From positions 62,001-126,000 of the forward strand of contig JAYKXP010000124.1 in NCBI GenBank assembly GCA_037176845.1: a DNA stretch of 64,000 bases. Direction: 5' to 3'. This document shows, in pieces, positions 13,101-23,716 of this stretch (positions are counted from its first letter, which is position 1; each line of letters starts with the position of its first letter). Source of the DNA: Paramarasmius palmivorus. Taxonomy: Eukaryota > Basidiomycota > Agaricomycetes > Agaricales > Marasmiaceae. Both the position numbers and the translations under genes were made by a program. The notes under the pieces are model-generated. The model was not told the origin of the DNA. It did not search any database and was given only the letters and a program-made list of their open reading frames with translations.

Positions 13101-13914
13101 CAGCGGACTGGCGAATTACTATGAACGTCTTCACCCCCTCGATCGTCCCGTATGGGCTGTATATAACCCGAAATTCATGACATCCGGTTCTTGGGCCAAC
13201 CTGACGGAGATGGCAGATGTTTACGCCGACTTTATTCTCAATACCGTGCGTAGTGGGGCGGTGATAATTGGCGGTGAGGTTCACATTCATGACTGTTTGT
13301 AATCATGCTGAAGGTCGCTCTAGGATGGTCTTTTGGTTCCGTTGCTGCATATGAAACTGCTATACGACTCCGGCGCAAAGCCGGAGTTAAGGCGATTCAC
13401 GGTCTTCTCCTCATTGATCCCCCGAATCCGATCAACCATGTCCCAATGTCTGGATCTCTGGTGCAGAACATTACTGAGCGGTCTATAGTGGGCGGCCGCA
13501 GTGCCCGAACACAACGTGTCCGCCAACTTGTTCAAAGTCAGTTCTCGATGAATGCGAAGTTACTCGGAGCGTATGACGTGTCGAAATCTGCGGCAGTCCT
13601 TCAAGGCACGTTACCGCGAGTCGCTTTACTACGCTCGAAGGACGGATATATGTCGCCGCGCAAAGACATTATTGTACCTGAATGGTTAGCCGATCGAAGT
13701 GACCCCAATACAGCGAGACAAGGCTGGGAAGAAGTCAGCTCAAAACTGAAGATGTGGGATATTCCTGGAAACCATTTTGAACCATTTCAACCAGGCAATG
13801 TGAGTAGCCTCTACCCTTCTTTCTGACGAAACTAACTGCTCAGTGCAGATAGCAGAGGTATCAGTCAGCATGTCGGAAGCCTGCGAATATTTAGAAGATG
13901 TAATGACGATGTAA
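7160..13914 (+). CDS. Non-reducing polyketide synthase (orsellinic acid synthase type), SAT-KS-AT-PT-ACP-ACP-TE
   Basis: Model: join(7160..7810, 7867..8538, 8594..8915, 8965..9149, 9206..10437, 10491..13273, 13324..13799, 13849..13914), 2128 residues, normal for the family. Domains in order: starter-unit acyltransferase (1 to about 390), ketosynthase (about 406-835; Cys576 in DTACSSS, HGTGT and [10 protein letters not shown] histidines), malonyl acyltransferase (about 923-1240; Ser1021 in GHSLGEYAA), product template (His1353 in AGHKVGG, Asp1537 in HPVLIDC), two acyl carrier domains (phosphopantetheine serines 1698 and 1809, both in DSL), and thioesterase (Ser1951 in GGWSFG, His2099 in GNHFEP). 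There are no reductive domains. Such enzymes iteratively condense malonyl units and cyclise them to aromatic acids; basidiomycete members of this build make orsellinic acid, so that is the likely product class. One oddity: the starter acyltransferase has GFSSG (Ser137) instead of the usual GxCxG. Splice sites interrupt the AT and TE active-site motifs, and splicing restores both. The regulator at 14597 probably controls it. Confidence 0.95.
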
Positions 13915-14596
13915 CCGGTCTATTACGAAAGTCGAAATTGATTTCTGATTTTATCGCTGTGATCTCATCCTATACCCTCGTCATTCCTTGATTTAACCCA
14001 TATCCTCAGCGAGTCGTGGCTCTTCCGCCCGTCTATTGTCTATCACGGCCGATTCTAGCTGAATTTCACGGAATTGGGATTATATGTACTGGAGGAATAC
14101 AACAAGGTGCGTCACTAGTCTTTCGCTTTGCACCAGTTTTTGAATCCGTCTTGAGGTCGGGCGATCGTTTTCGCATCGGAAGTTCAAGGATCTTGGCATT
14201 TTGGGATCTGTCCCCGAAGTCCTGGCAGCTATGTGCCTGAATGCTTCAGTGAATGACGGACCAATTACGATGACGAAGAGTTAGAAAGGTAGCGCAATAC
14301 AGAACCTTCTCACAAGGATCCGTGTGCCCGAGGTATCATGTCTGGAGTCATAGGGATGGCTTGACTAGGGAGTGCAAGCTAGAAGTCGGACACAATCGGA
14401 ATATGCCTCCGTCGTTCTCGGTCAAGATATTTGCACGACTTGAAAATTATTTCGCTTTCTCGTCAAGGTCATGGCATGTCTGCATATCTGTAGCCCGGGC
14501 GCACCGACTCATGTTGAACCTTGGCCTATAAAACCGAATGCTGCCCTTGTTGTTACCGTACAACTCGAAGCCGCTATACGAGCAGCCTCTTTAGAT
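13915..14596. other. Intergenic between polyketide synthase and regulator
   Basis: This is the 3' flank of the synthase and the promoter of the regulator. No coding frame of note. The only recognisable element is the TATA box listed separately. Confidence 0.5.
14527..14533 (+). promoter_or_regulatory. TATA box of the Zn2Cys6 regulator
   Basis: TATAAAA, 64 bases before the start codon at 14597, a normal spacing for a fungal promoter. The call rests on sequence match and position only. Confidence 0.5.
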
Positions 14597-16431
14597 ATGT
14601 CTCATCATCCCAGCGGTCGAATCGTTCGAGCCTGTAATAATTGCAGGTAACGTTGAAGTTTCCCACTATTAGTCTACATTCACTAACCAAAATATTTCAG
14701 AGAGAGAAAAACTGTATGTGTAACAACCTGATCCTTTTGGTCAACTGGTATTCAGTCTGACTGTAGAGATGCGACGGGAAAACACCAACCTGTACGACAT
14801 GCTCAACGAGCAGTCGAACTCTTGCTCGCCCATGTCAATACGATAATGTACGAACAGAGGCTCAAGCGCTGGAGAAGGATATTCGACGCCTAGAAGCTCG
14901 CCTGCGTGAATTGGAAGGTCAGCGTGACGCCGATAACGTCAGGCTCACGGCACCGTATTCAAATGTAACAGAGTATCAACACGCACTGCATGCACTAGAG
15001 TCAAATGTGAGCACTTGTAAAATTTAGGCAGTTAATTTCTGACTACTATCAACAGACACTGTCTCCGGACGCCAGCCAACTGCTGTAAGCTCTCGTCTCG
15101 CTTGTGTAGCCATACATTAACCTGAGGGTCGTAGTGTCGATGCGTTCGTTGCACATGGACAATCATATGGTTTCTTCCTCGATGTTTCAGCCTTTCAGGA
15201 AGGATTATTGGGCGACTCTAGCCCGGTGAAATCCTCTGGCTTGCTCAGTGTGGTCCATCTCCTTGGTTTCCACTTTTCTAGACTGCCTTCGACTCCCAGC
15301 GAACCTGACACTACAGAGAAGCTTCTGATCTCTCGAGTAGTATCTGAGACGGCACAAAATCGAGCACATGTGATCCATAGCATCCAAGCTGAAGTACTTC
15401 TTTGCACCTATTTTTTCTCGCTAGGGCGTATCCTGGAAGGCCAGTATCACCTCAACACAGCGACCTCAATCGCTGTTGGAGCCGGTCTTCACAAGCTCCG
15501 CGTATCATCTCCCGATGAGAAAGAGAACGAAAAAATACAAGCGTTTTGGATGGTGTACACCTTGATTAACTGCTGGGACGTAGCTCTGCAATCGTCTTTG
15601 AGTGGGCTCTTTGGTGCGGAGGGCGAGAATATCGAAACGCTATGGCCAGGGCAAATAACAGTACGCGTTGATTGCCACTGATGGATGGTTTGGTAACTAA
15701 CAAGCATTTTTTATACAACTAGCCTGTTGAAGGCTCTGTAGTTCGGCGCTTTCTTCATGGAATCGATGTTGTCAGAAGCAGTTCAGAGCCGGCCTTGGCA
15801 ACGTATGCGAAGGCATCTGTACTATTTCGCATATCTTCGGTGATTGCTGAACGTTATGCTAAAGGCCATGGTAGGTCCTTACGTTGACGCTTCGATTAAA
15901 CACCATTGTTAACCATTTCCTGACAGAAATTCCACCAGAGGAAGCCGCACGTATTTCTAGTACGTTTGCATCGCATCGTCGTCTCCTCGATTCCTTCCAG
16001 TCAAGTTTACCTCAGTTGTCTCCTACGACCGATCCCATTTTCGGAATTGTTTTATTTGTACTTGCGCTCTCCCAGGTGTCAATCATTCATTTGAACGCAC
16101 CGCTGTTCGGAAAAGATGCGACATGTACAGAAGCATCCATCCAGGCAGCCAGGAAATGCGTCAAGTTGCTCACAAGTCCTGATGTGGAGGCATACTTCCG
16201 TCAACCTGGGGCGGGAGCTAGGATCAATCCATTATGGGGTTATATATTAAAGACCGTCAGTGACATTTTGAAAGTAAACAACGAGGACAGCGAGATGCTC
16301 GAGAAATCTATCGAATTATTGAGCATCTGTTCTGGCGGGTCTGGGCTGATACGTAAGCGGCACCTTACTTCTCGGGGACCTGGGCTGATATTCTTCATTT
16401 TACAGAGTACAACTGGGAACTTGCAGCGTAG
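14597..16431 (+). CDS. Zn(II)2Cys6 transcription factor, probable pathway regulator
   Basis: Model: join(14597..14646, 14701..14713, 14767..15006, 15056..15084, 15135..15660, 15723..15870, 15927..16352, 16406..16431), 485 residues. The binuclear zinc cluster is at the N-terminus with Cys13, 16, 23, 30, 33 and 44; the last spacing is ten residues, slightly longer than typical. It is encoded across three exons, one of only 13 nt. A heptad-like linker (EKDIRRLEARLRELEGQ) follows and is likely the dimerisation coiled coil. The rest resembles the shortened middle homology (Fungal_trans) region of Agaricomycete regulators: VDAFVAHGQSYGFFLD opens it, and the protein ends YNWELAA, as related proteins end in W(E/N)LAA. 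It lies 0.7 kb downstream of the polyketide synthase on the same strand, the usual place for a cluster-specific activator. This is a nuclear protein that should bind CGG-containing sites. The target genes are inferred from position alone. Confidence 0.88.
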
Positions 16432-17141
16432 TGATCCCCTAGCCTCGCGAAATAATTGTAGACTCCAGCTTAGAATAGTTAATGTTGATACGTGGGATTT
16501 GCAGTTTGTGATTTGTTCTTGCCAAATATTTCAACTACTTCTATCGTCAAGTGTTCTCCAGGGCACCTTCCTATATCATTTCCGAGCTTTGATCCAAAAG
16601 CTATCACAATACTTACCCTTGCAGCGCTTGTAATAATTGTAGAATAGTTACCAGCTTTTGCCCCATTGCGCCTTTGTTTATGGTAAACAAAACCCGCCCC
16701 ACCAGTCGGGATCCCGACACTTGTGCGCCTCCCGCTATGCTTCACATTTGGACCATTCAAGACATATTAGTTTCAGTCTTGTACGAGTTGAAGGGATTCT
16801 GGCTTTTCCGGGGCTTGGTGGGCTGCAGAAAGGCGATATCGATGGTCGCAGGCGGTTGCCTTGGGAAGCATGGTGTTTCGGTGGGACCAATGACGCCATC
16901 CTTTCCGGAATTGGTAGCATTCTTGTTTGTCGTCAACAAAGGCGCAAGGACGTACTGTAAAACTTGAAAACTATTCTAGAATTATTACAAGCTGTAGGGT
17001 CCAACGACGGCCTCTACTTGTGTCCATTGCGTGCAGAGTCCTCAAGTTATCGGCGCTCATCAAATGAATAGCCATGAATCCCTTTTTGACCTAACGAGCA
17101 TCGCCATCATCCTCTCGGATCAGTATCAGCCTATCAGGAAC

Positions 17142-17198
17142 GTCCAGTACATCCAGTACTATAATCATGGTACTGAGTGTACTGGCTTGTACTGGACA
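17142..17198. repeat. Inverted repeat, possible small fold-back element
   Basis: GTCCAGTACA (17142-17151) is the exact reverse complement of TGTACTGGAC (17189-17198). Extra CAGTAC/GTACTG copies lie between them, and weaker complementarity extends outward (about 17118-17222). It may be a decayed MITE or a palindromic regulatory site. Confidence 0.5.
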
Positions 17199-17455
17199 TT
17201 CATCAGATACCCTGATATCGGAGAATACACGTCACACGCGAGTGCCCCCACGATTCGATACTTCTGAGGCTCGCGATGAGTGTTCGTCATAGACCTCCCT
17301 TTGACCTTCCTTTGGCCAGCTGAATTTCGGGGCTATCACAAGTGCTGTGTCAAATACCTCCGGGCTGCAGAATATATTGACCGGCGGTCATGCCGGACAG
17401 GCTAACTGCTGAAACGACATCATGACACTCACCCGAACTTCCGGGACAGGCTACG

Positions 17456-17462
17456 TATATAA
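17456..17462 (+). promoter_or_regulatory. TATA box of the four-helix membrane protein gene
   Basis: TATATAA, 83 bases before the start codon at 17545, followed by a pyrimidine-rich leader. Confidence 0.5.
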
Positions 17463-17544
17463 GCAGCATTCACAAATTTCATTTTCCTTTGGGTTGATCC
17501 CCGCATCTTCGTTAACACTCAGCACTCAGCATTGACAGGCTCAA

Positions 17545-18351
17545 ATGTTCACTTTCGATTTTCTCCCCACCTCACTCCTTTTGTTTGCTTTCATCTCCTC
17601 TCTATTCGCTCTTATTGCATTCATTCTCGCGCTCATCAATTTCTGTGTCGAAGTCGCAGTTGTTTCAAGTCTTTCGGCGTTCGCAACGCTCGGCTACCAG
17701 TTTTCCTTGGTCATCCTCGCATATCGGGAACATCAACAACGGCGAGCCGATGCCATATTCTTCACCAGGTCCGCTAGACGACGTGCTGGCCCTACGCATC
17801 GGTATTACACAATGGCTGGCATTATCTGGGGATTGTGGTTATGCGCCATGTGGATCATCTCCTTCGGGGTGAACACACAGGTTACGGTGAACGGAATGAG
17901 CAGTATCAGGCTCGAGGACCGGAACAATGATTGGAACTTGGGCATCCAAGTGGCAGTGTCGTGTTTCGCTGGATTTGAAGCACTAGTTGTGGGCGCTATG
18001 TGTATCCATAATATGTTGGCAAGGAAGAAGGCACCTGTGGTTGATAAAGAGACGCCGACGATCGAGAAGAGTGTTTCTAGGGTGAGTTTTGGGACTTTCC
18101 TGCGTTTGGGAACACATCACTGATGATTATACCCAACTCTAGACGTCGTCTGACCGAAAATCGATTGCATCAAGCAGGTTCTCGATTGATTCCATCGATG
18201 CTATGTAGGTTGTTTGACCCAATCCACGAAGCCGGTGCTGAAACTTGTTGTTAGCCCAAGAGCCCGTACCAAAGTTGGAATGAAGCAGTTGGCGTTACTT
18301 CGCGGGAAGGTGTCGCGACCCGTGTTTAATCTAGCGAAATACAGACCATAA
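17545..18351 (+). CDS. Small four-helix membrane protein (MARVEL-like)
   Basis: Model: join(17545..18081, 18143..18204, 18255..18351), 231 residues. Hydrophobic segments lie at about 8-32, 36-59, 90-109 and 132-157. The loop between helices 2 and 3 is basic (REHQQRR, RSARRR), placing it and both termini in the cytoplasm, and the tail after helix 4 is hydrophilic and Ser-rich. Four helices with this spacing resemble the MARVEL-like membrane proteins common in basidiomycetes; no catalytic motif is visible and the function is unknown. Introns are 61 and 50 bp. A second frame overlaps the first exon but lacks splice support. The gene has its own TATA box and shows no sign of belonging to the polyketide locus. 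Confidence 0.75.
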
Positions 18352-18602
18352 TGAATGCAACCTAAACACTTGATAATATCATCCTGCCCAAAAGGGTGGG
18401 TTCAGCGCTACAATCTGAATCATTAGGGAAACGTCGAAGGAACGGCTATGTTCCTGACGCTGTGAGTCGGAATTGTGCCGTTCATCAGTGGATCATCGTG
18501 CTGAGGAGGTACAAGGATCATCAAGGGAAAGTTCCGCACGAGGCAATTGTCTATTCTTTGTAACCTCTTATGACATTGTTCCAATATTTATGAGACCAAG
18601 CG

Positions 18603-21013
18603 CTACGCCGAAACATCATCTCTGAATCCCATCAGATACTGCATAGTCTGGTACGCGGCCTAGAGAGCAATGAGCAATCGTCAACGAGCCTTTTCATCAC
18701 ACAGGCAATACATTCGGTACTCACAACAGGAGAGAACTGGGGAACCCTGTGAATAGTAGAGAATAGAATCAACATAAAGTTCGGGCTCTGAACGTTGAAC
18801 TCAGACGCTCACATATGGCCGCTCAACGCAATCTCGACATACGTCAATCCTCTTTCGGTGAGGGTTCTCCCGAGGGCACCCATGCCGTCGACAACAAAGC
18901 TATCTGTCTGTAAGTCCGTTTGGAATCCTTGCATTCCGTTCCCTAGAGAAACTATGAGATCAAACGCTCACTACATAGAGGGCCAGAACTCACATGTCAT
19001 ACTACAACCGGGAAGATCACATTGAGTCAACATAGCTTCCACAAGGTGCTATCCGCTCACTTCTGAATAACAATCCGTGCACTAATCATAAAACAAGTCA
19101 GCATAGATCACGTCAAGGTCAGCGCCAAGAACCACATACCCTTCCGCCATATAAAAAAAATCCGCCAACCCGTGCGCTATAACCGTCCTATTACTCTTCT
19201 GAATAACATTCGGCAACACTTTCCAAGCAACAGGATCGCTATTATCACCACTCGGAAAGACTGCATCTGAACCATTACATTCATTCCATGTAACATTCGT
19301 CGGTGCGTGAATCGCTTTCTTTACATCTTCGCGGTCGAAATAAAGCGGTGACGTCTGGATGTTGGCAAAGGTACCACTTGGGTTAAAGTGAGATGTCAAT
19401 GGCGGCGTAGGAAAAGGCAAAGGGCAAAAAAGACTCACGGAAACCCGAGAACGTCCCATAGGATAGGATACGTATCAAAAACACGATAAACGTTGAACGC
19501 AGGATTAGTGAGCAATGCAGCATCGACTATCCAGTTCCATATATTCCCGCAGGTGTCGTCTGTAACCTTGTCTGGCATAGCTATCGGACCTGCTGGTGGA
19601 GCTGCGAGGGATGTGTTCAAGTAATCTGTGAAACCGCAGTCGTTGGCGAGTGTTTTGATGTACGACAGGAAGGTTTGACTGCAAGTCAAGAGCGTAAGTG
19701 AGGGAAAGAGGAAGAGGTAGAGGCACGTACTTGAGAGCAAACACGTTCAGATATTGTTCGACAAAACTAACTGCGGGGACTGTAGTTTGTACTCCACGGC
19801 CAAGATCGCCGATGAGCGCTGAAGAACGGCTTTAGAACACAATAAAAGCATGTGAATAGTAGACCAACTCACGATCCCCAATCCAAATCCCTTTAAGATT
19901 CCAATCAGGTAGCTGGTCTGGGTGTTCGTAGATCCAATTAGCGATATCTAGTAAAGGTAAAGGTAAAGATTGAGCCAATTCAACGAAATACATGTACTCA
20001 CACGGAACGTATACACCCGCGTACTGTATAGATGTTAGAGACTATCAGTTTCAAAACCATTCACAACATACACTTTCACCCGTAAGCCAAACATTCTTCC
20101 CCTTCAACTCCGAAAACACCTCAAGAAACTGATTAAAAAACCCAACCAACTGCTCTGCGAGCTGGTCCTCGTTCTAGCATTCAGCGTTTATATTAGCCCG
20201 AGACTCGCGGCGGTAGCGGTACAGGAACTTACAGTAATATTAGGTGTCCCCTGCGTAAACCCAGTTCCTATGGGCTGTTCGACCCATAGTATGCTTGAGA
20301 GGTTCGTCCAACTGTATTCGTTCACGACCGGTTTCGCGGTACCGACTCCCCATTGGAAGGGCTGGAAATAGATAATAGTTAGGAATCTGGGCGTGGTAGG
20401 AGGAAGAGAAAAGGCTCACCCCGTTCTCCTGCAACAACCCCTCGAGCGATGAACATCCGGGTCCACCATTCGTCCTATAAATCGGCATTGGTGTGAGCGT
20501 CTCCTTGAAGGCTTATATGTAAGGGACCATAGTACCAAAAGATGATATCATCAAGACTTCCTTGAGGTCCAGGAGGGAAGAACCAAAAGAACATCTACCA
20601 AAAATTTCACATTCAAACCCGAGCTTAACACAACGAACGAACGCACCTTCCTTGTCTCATCCGGATCAGAAGATATGGGCAACAAACCCGCCCAGCTAGG
20701 TCCTACATCGAAGTCTACTTCGGGAATGCTGGTTCCGTCGACGTAGAACTCTGCGTGAACAAAGGGCGTCAGACGAACATTGCAGTACACAAGGTGAATG
20801 ATGAGTACACCCACCTGAAGCTTTGGGGTTCGAGAACGTAATGTTCTTTACGCCAACAGCACGAGGAACGTTTATGTCACGGTGAGTTCGGAGATGCTGA
20901 ACAGCTTCCTTTCGGCGAGCGAGTAGGTCGGCTTTGGTTTCGAACTTGAGAGAATGAACCAGCGGCACGTAGGATAGCGCAGAGAGTACTAGTACCCTCA
21001 GGTTTAATAGCAT
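18603..21013 (-). CDS. Secreted serine carboxypeptidase (peptidase family S10)
   Basis: Model: complement(join(18603..18659, 18725..18746, 18813..18942, 18994..19001, 19061..19081, 19140..19376, 19439..19678, 19731..19818, 19873..19947, 20002..20023, 20072..20173, 20233..20361, 20420..20474, 20536..20594, 20647..20750, 20815..21013)), 515 residues. It starts with a signal peptide (hydrophobic to about residue 20, likely cut after LVHS). Family landmarks: [13 protein letters not shown] near the oxyanion hole, catalytic Ser216 in GESYAG, Asp430 in HGLADFF, His489 in SGHMVPQ. Asn-X-Ser/Thr sites (NITFS, NTSL, NVTW, NRTV, NMTW) fit secretion or vacuolar targeting. S10 enzymes remove C-terminal residues from peptides at acid pH. 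One exon is only 8 nt (18994-19001), yet it completes the family motif IQNMTWNG. The minus-strand TATA box lies about 40 bases upstream of the start. All three triad residues are present, so the enzyme should be active. Confidence 0.92.
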
Positions 21014-21051
21014 GGTGGAGATGTATGGTTGAGGATGGTAGGAAGATCGTT

Positions 21052-21058
21052 CTTTATA
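21052..21058 (-). promoter_or_regulatory. TATA box of the carboxypeptidase gene
   Basis: TATAAAG on the minus strand, about 40 bases upstream of the start codon at 21013. Confidence 0.45.
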
Positions 21059-23254
21059 ATCCCTCGCACTCGGATCGTCATCACGATTCACCGTGCTATC
21101 TGGGACCTGAAGGATAAACGGTTCGGGATGAGTCAGGCGTCCAGAATGACGGATCATACTCTTTTCGCCAATTTCGTGTATGATCATCGTACGGGGAATG
21201 TTCTGTGCCTCGCGGTCGCCGTTCACGGTTCGTTTTTCGAAATTTCCGGTACCTCTGTCCTCATCGTCAGTTACTATTTCAGAAGAGATAGCACGCTGAG
21301 CACGTACAGCCCGGCCTTGAAAACTGCTACAATGCCAATCTATTTCCATTGCGCAGCTTATGAATGTTAACATTAGCCTCCTAACAAAGTTCATGCATGA
21401 GTGTTACTATTCCGGAATCCGAAGCTGTATACCCAGAAAAGATTCACCGTCCGTTAGTCGCATCGTTGAGACTCCCTCCACACCGAAAATTACTCCTAGA
21501 AATCGGGCTTGGGTATGACCTTGTGGAAAAGAGAAAGAGTGCGATTTCCGAGAAGGCATGAAGGGTGTAGGCAGTGGGAATGACATATGCAAGAGCGAGG
21601 AAGGCGACCATCAGGCGGAAAGGGAGGTAGGGAAGTCGACTTCTGGCGTCAGTGGCGAGCAACCCTGGATCCCATAGAGCAAGAGGAAAACCCCGCCCAA
21701 TCCACAGTATGTTGACATTCGGCGTTTGGTACGGTGACCGAAGTTGGAGTTTTTCTCACTGCCTTCATTGTCGCAAAAAGAGAGGCGAACGAGAAGTATC
21801 CCTCAGTAAGCTCCTCGCGTCTCTCCTGTATAGTGGGAGTGGGAAAAGGAAGTGTGACAGTAGAGGAAGTGTGACGTGTGACCCGGGGAAACGGCGTGAC
21901 ATTGAACCCGGATTCCGTTTTTGGGTATGTTTCGGGCCCGGAGCATCACGCGTTATGTCTGACTTTTCGTGAAAATCGCTGACTGCTCGAAACGGTACAC
22001 CCCAGATCCCATAGAAGAGAAAAACCCTCCCTCGACACCATGTCTTCAACATGTAGTCGGTGATGGGGTGATGGTGAGTCTTCAACCAGAGGCATGAAGG
22101 AGCTCTCGGGAATCACGGTGTCCGGATCTGCCGGAGTTGTCTTCATGGGTCGAGGCGGTCGCGAAGAGACAGCGAGTGGGGAATTTAGAGCACGGGAAAC
22201 TACCCTACTCGGGGGTGGGGGTGACGGGGGTCGACCGGAACCATGTGGAGCTTTCGGCGTTTGCTATAACTGTCTTGGGTCGCAAGGAGATAGATCGCAA
22301 GGGGTCAGGTCGGTATGCTCGTGGTCCTTCGTAGCGCGAACTTCATTCTCCTTCACTCCTCATCTGCGCGAGACATCTTGGTCTCCGGAGTTGCGAGATT
22401 GGCGTTCAAAGCGGAAGTGACGGGGGCCGCGGCGTGAATAAGAGGTCTTGGTCAAAAGAAGTAAACGGTCGTCAGATGTGCAGGTGTGAAGGCAAAGCAG
22501 GGTGTGCATACCTGTTGGAGTAGCTAACTTGACTTTTTGCAAAAACAAAGCAAGGCGGGAGTGAGGTGGGAATGGGCTGTACAAGCCGTCAGCGTTGTAA
22601 AGAAGCGCCATATGAGGGACGTACCACCGAGATCAAGACGTGTTCCTAATGATCACCTCGGTCGAATCTCTTTGCACCGGAGAGTACCCCGGCCGTCTTC
22701 AGACCTCCCTCGTGGTGTCAGAAGTAAGAGTGGTGGAAGACTCAGAGAATGGTGTCGGTGACGTCCACTATCAGTCTACCCTGTCAAACATTTCTTCCTC
22801 GTCGTCTATCCCAAACTTTGCTCTATTCTCCTCGTCGGCATCTTCATCTTCCTTCCCAAGGGCAGCGGGCAAAATCGATCAGGCCTGGGGGTATAGGGCT
22901 TCCGTCTGAACGTTGTCGCGAATGTTGTGACGATATCTAGCTCGAGTCTCTGTTCGAGTGACTCTGGGATTAAGAGAAGAGTTCGTATGGTGGAAGAGAG
23001 GTGGAAAGAGGGAAGATCGTGAAAGTAAAAAGAGCCGCTGCTCTGAACGAAGGTGAACGTTGCAAGTTGAGAAAGAAGCGACCGTGACAAGGTCACCTGA
23101 TCTCGTCACTCAAAATCTCACTTTCGGCAACTCCCGAAGATGCGCCCGTGTCTTTTTAACGACACCTTTCCTTCTCGTTACTCGTCCAGTCTACCTATTC
23201 AGTGCTCTGTCGGAAAGCTCGGTCCTTCCGGAGCAGCCTGAGCGACAACCGGTG

Positions 23255-23480
23255 TCAAGTCTCTTTCGCCCGACCTCTCGTCCAATCCGATATGGTGGAG
23301 CTCCTTTCATAGAACAGGCTGCAGCGGAGAATGTAGGATTCGGTCCGGAAGAAGGACCCGGATACCGGCTCGTAGCAGCACCCACACCTCTTCGCGAAGA
23401 CCTCATACTCATCCAGTTTTTATTTTTTTGCAGTATCAGACCTGTAAAAGAGCGGCTTGGAACGAAGAGAGTACGGGAAA
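23255..23480 (+). repeat. Dispersed repeat fragment, copy 1
   Basis: It matches 33283-33440 closely (shared landmarks: CTTTCGCCCGACCTCTCG, GCGGAGAATGTAGGA, GCGAAGACCTCATACTC), and its last part (TCAGACCTGT onward) matches about 33680-33710. A further short relative of the sequence just upstream (ACGACACCTTTCC to CCAGTCTACCT, about 23160) recurs at about 26046. In this copy the plus strand is open across the repeat; in the second copy it is not. Confidence 0.55.
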
Positions 23481-23716
23481 TACAAGATCTCGTCACTTAT
23501 CTCGAAATCACTTTTCGGTAACTCCAGTTCCAAAATTGAAAAATCCGTGTCTTTGAACTCAATGATGGACAGTTAGAAAGGTCTCAAATTCGGTCGCATG
23601 CACCATCACAAATACATTGTCATAAGTCAGTGATTAAGTCAGGTATAGTACTAGAGCAAATTGAACCGGATTCAGCATTAGGAAGGCAATCCACTTAAAA
23701 TCACCATCCACCTTCC

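Larger units (their letters stand above)
16432..17544. other. Intergenic, contains an inverted repeat
   Basis: No convincing gene. A 97-codon plus-strand frame at 16674-16967 has no homology I recognise and no promoter. The stretch holds the inverted repeat at 17142-17198 and the promoter of the membrane protein gene at 17545. Confidence 0.45.
21014..23716. other. Long stretch without a confident gene
   Basis: Short competing frames occur on both strands (for example a plus-strand Ser-rich frame at 22640-22909 and minus-strand hydrophobic frames at 21444-22146) with scattered splice-like signals, but none can be chained. Two places, about 21660-21720 and 22000-22060, resemble each other on the minus strand, so a decayed repeat or gene is possible. 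The right end holds a fragment shared with 33283-33710 and the 3' flank shared by the two duplicated membrane-protein genes. Confidence 0.35.

Noticed and set aside
14647..14766. Frame break in the regulator that suggested a pseudogene
   Set aside because: Two normal introns around a 13-nt exon restore a complete zinc cluster with six cysteines.
19082..19139. Apparent early stop of the carboxypeptidase after the catalytic Asp
   Set aside because: It lies in an intron; further exons supply the conserved IQNMTWNG segment, the catalytic His and the C-terminus.
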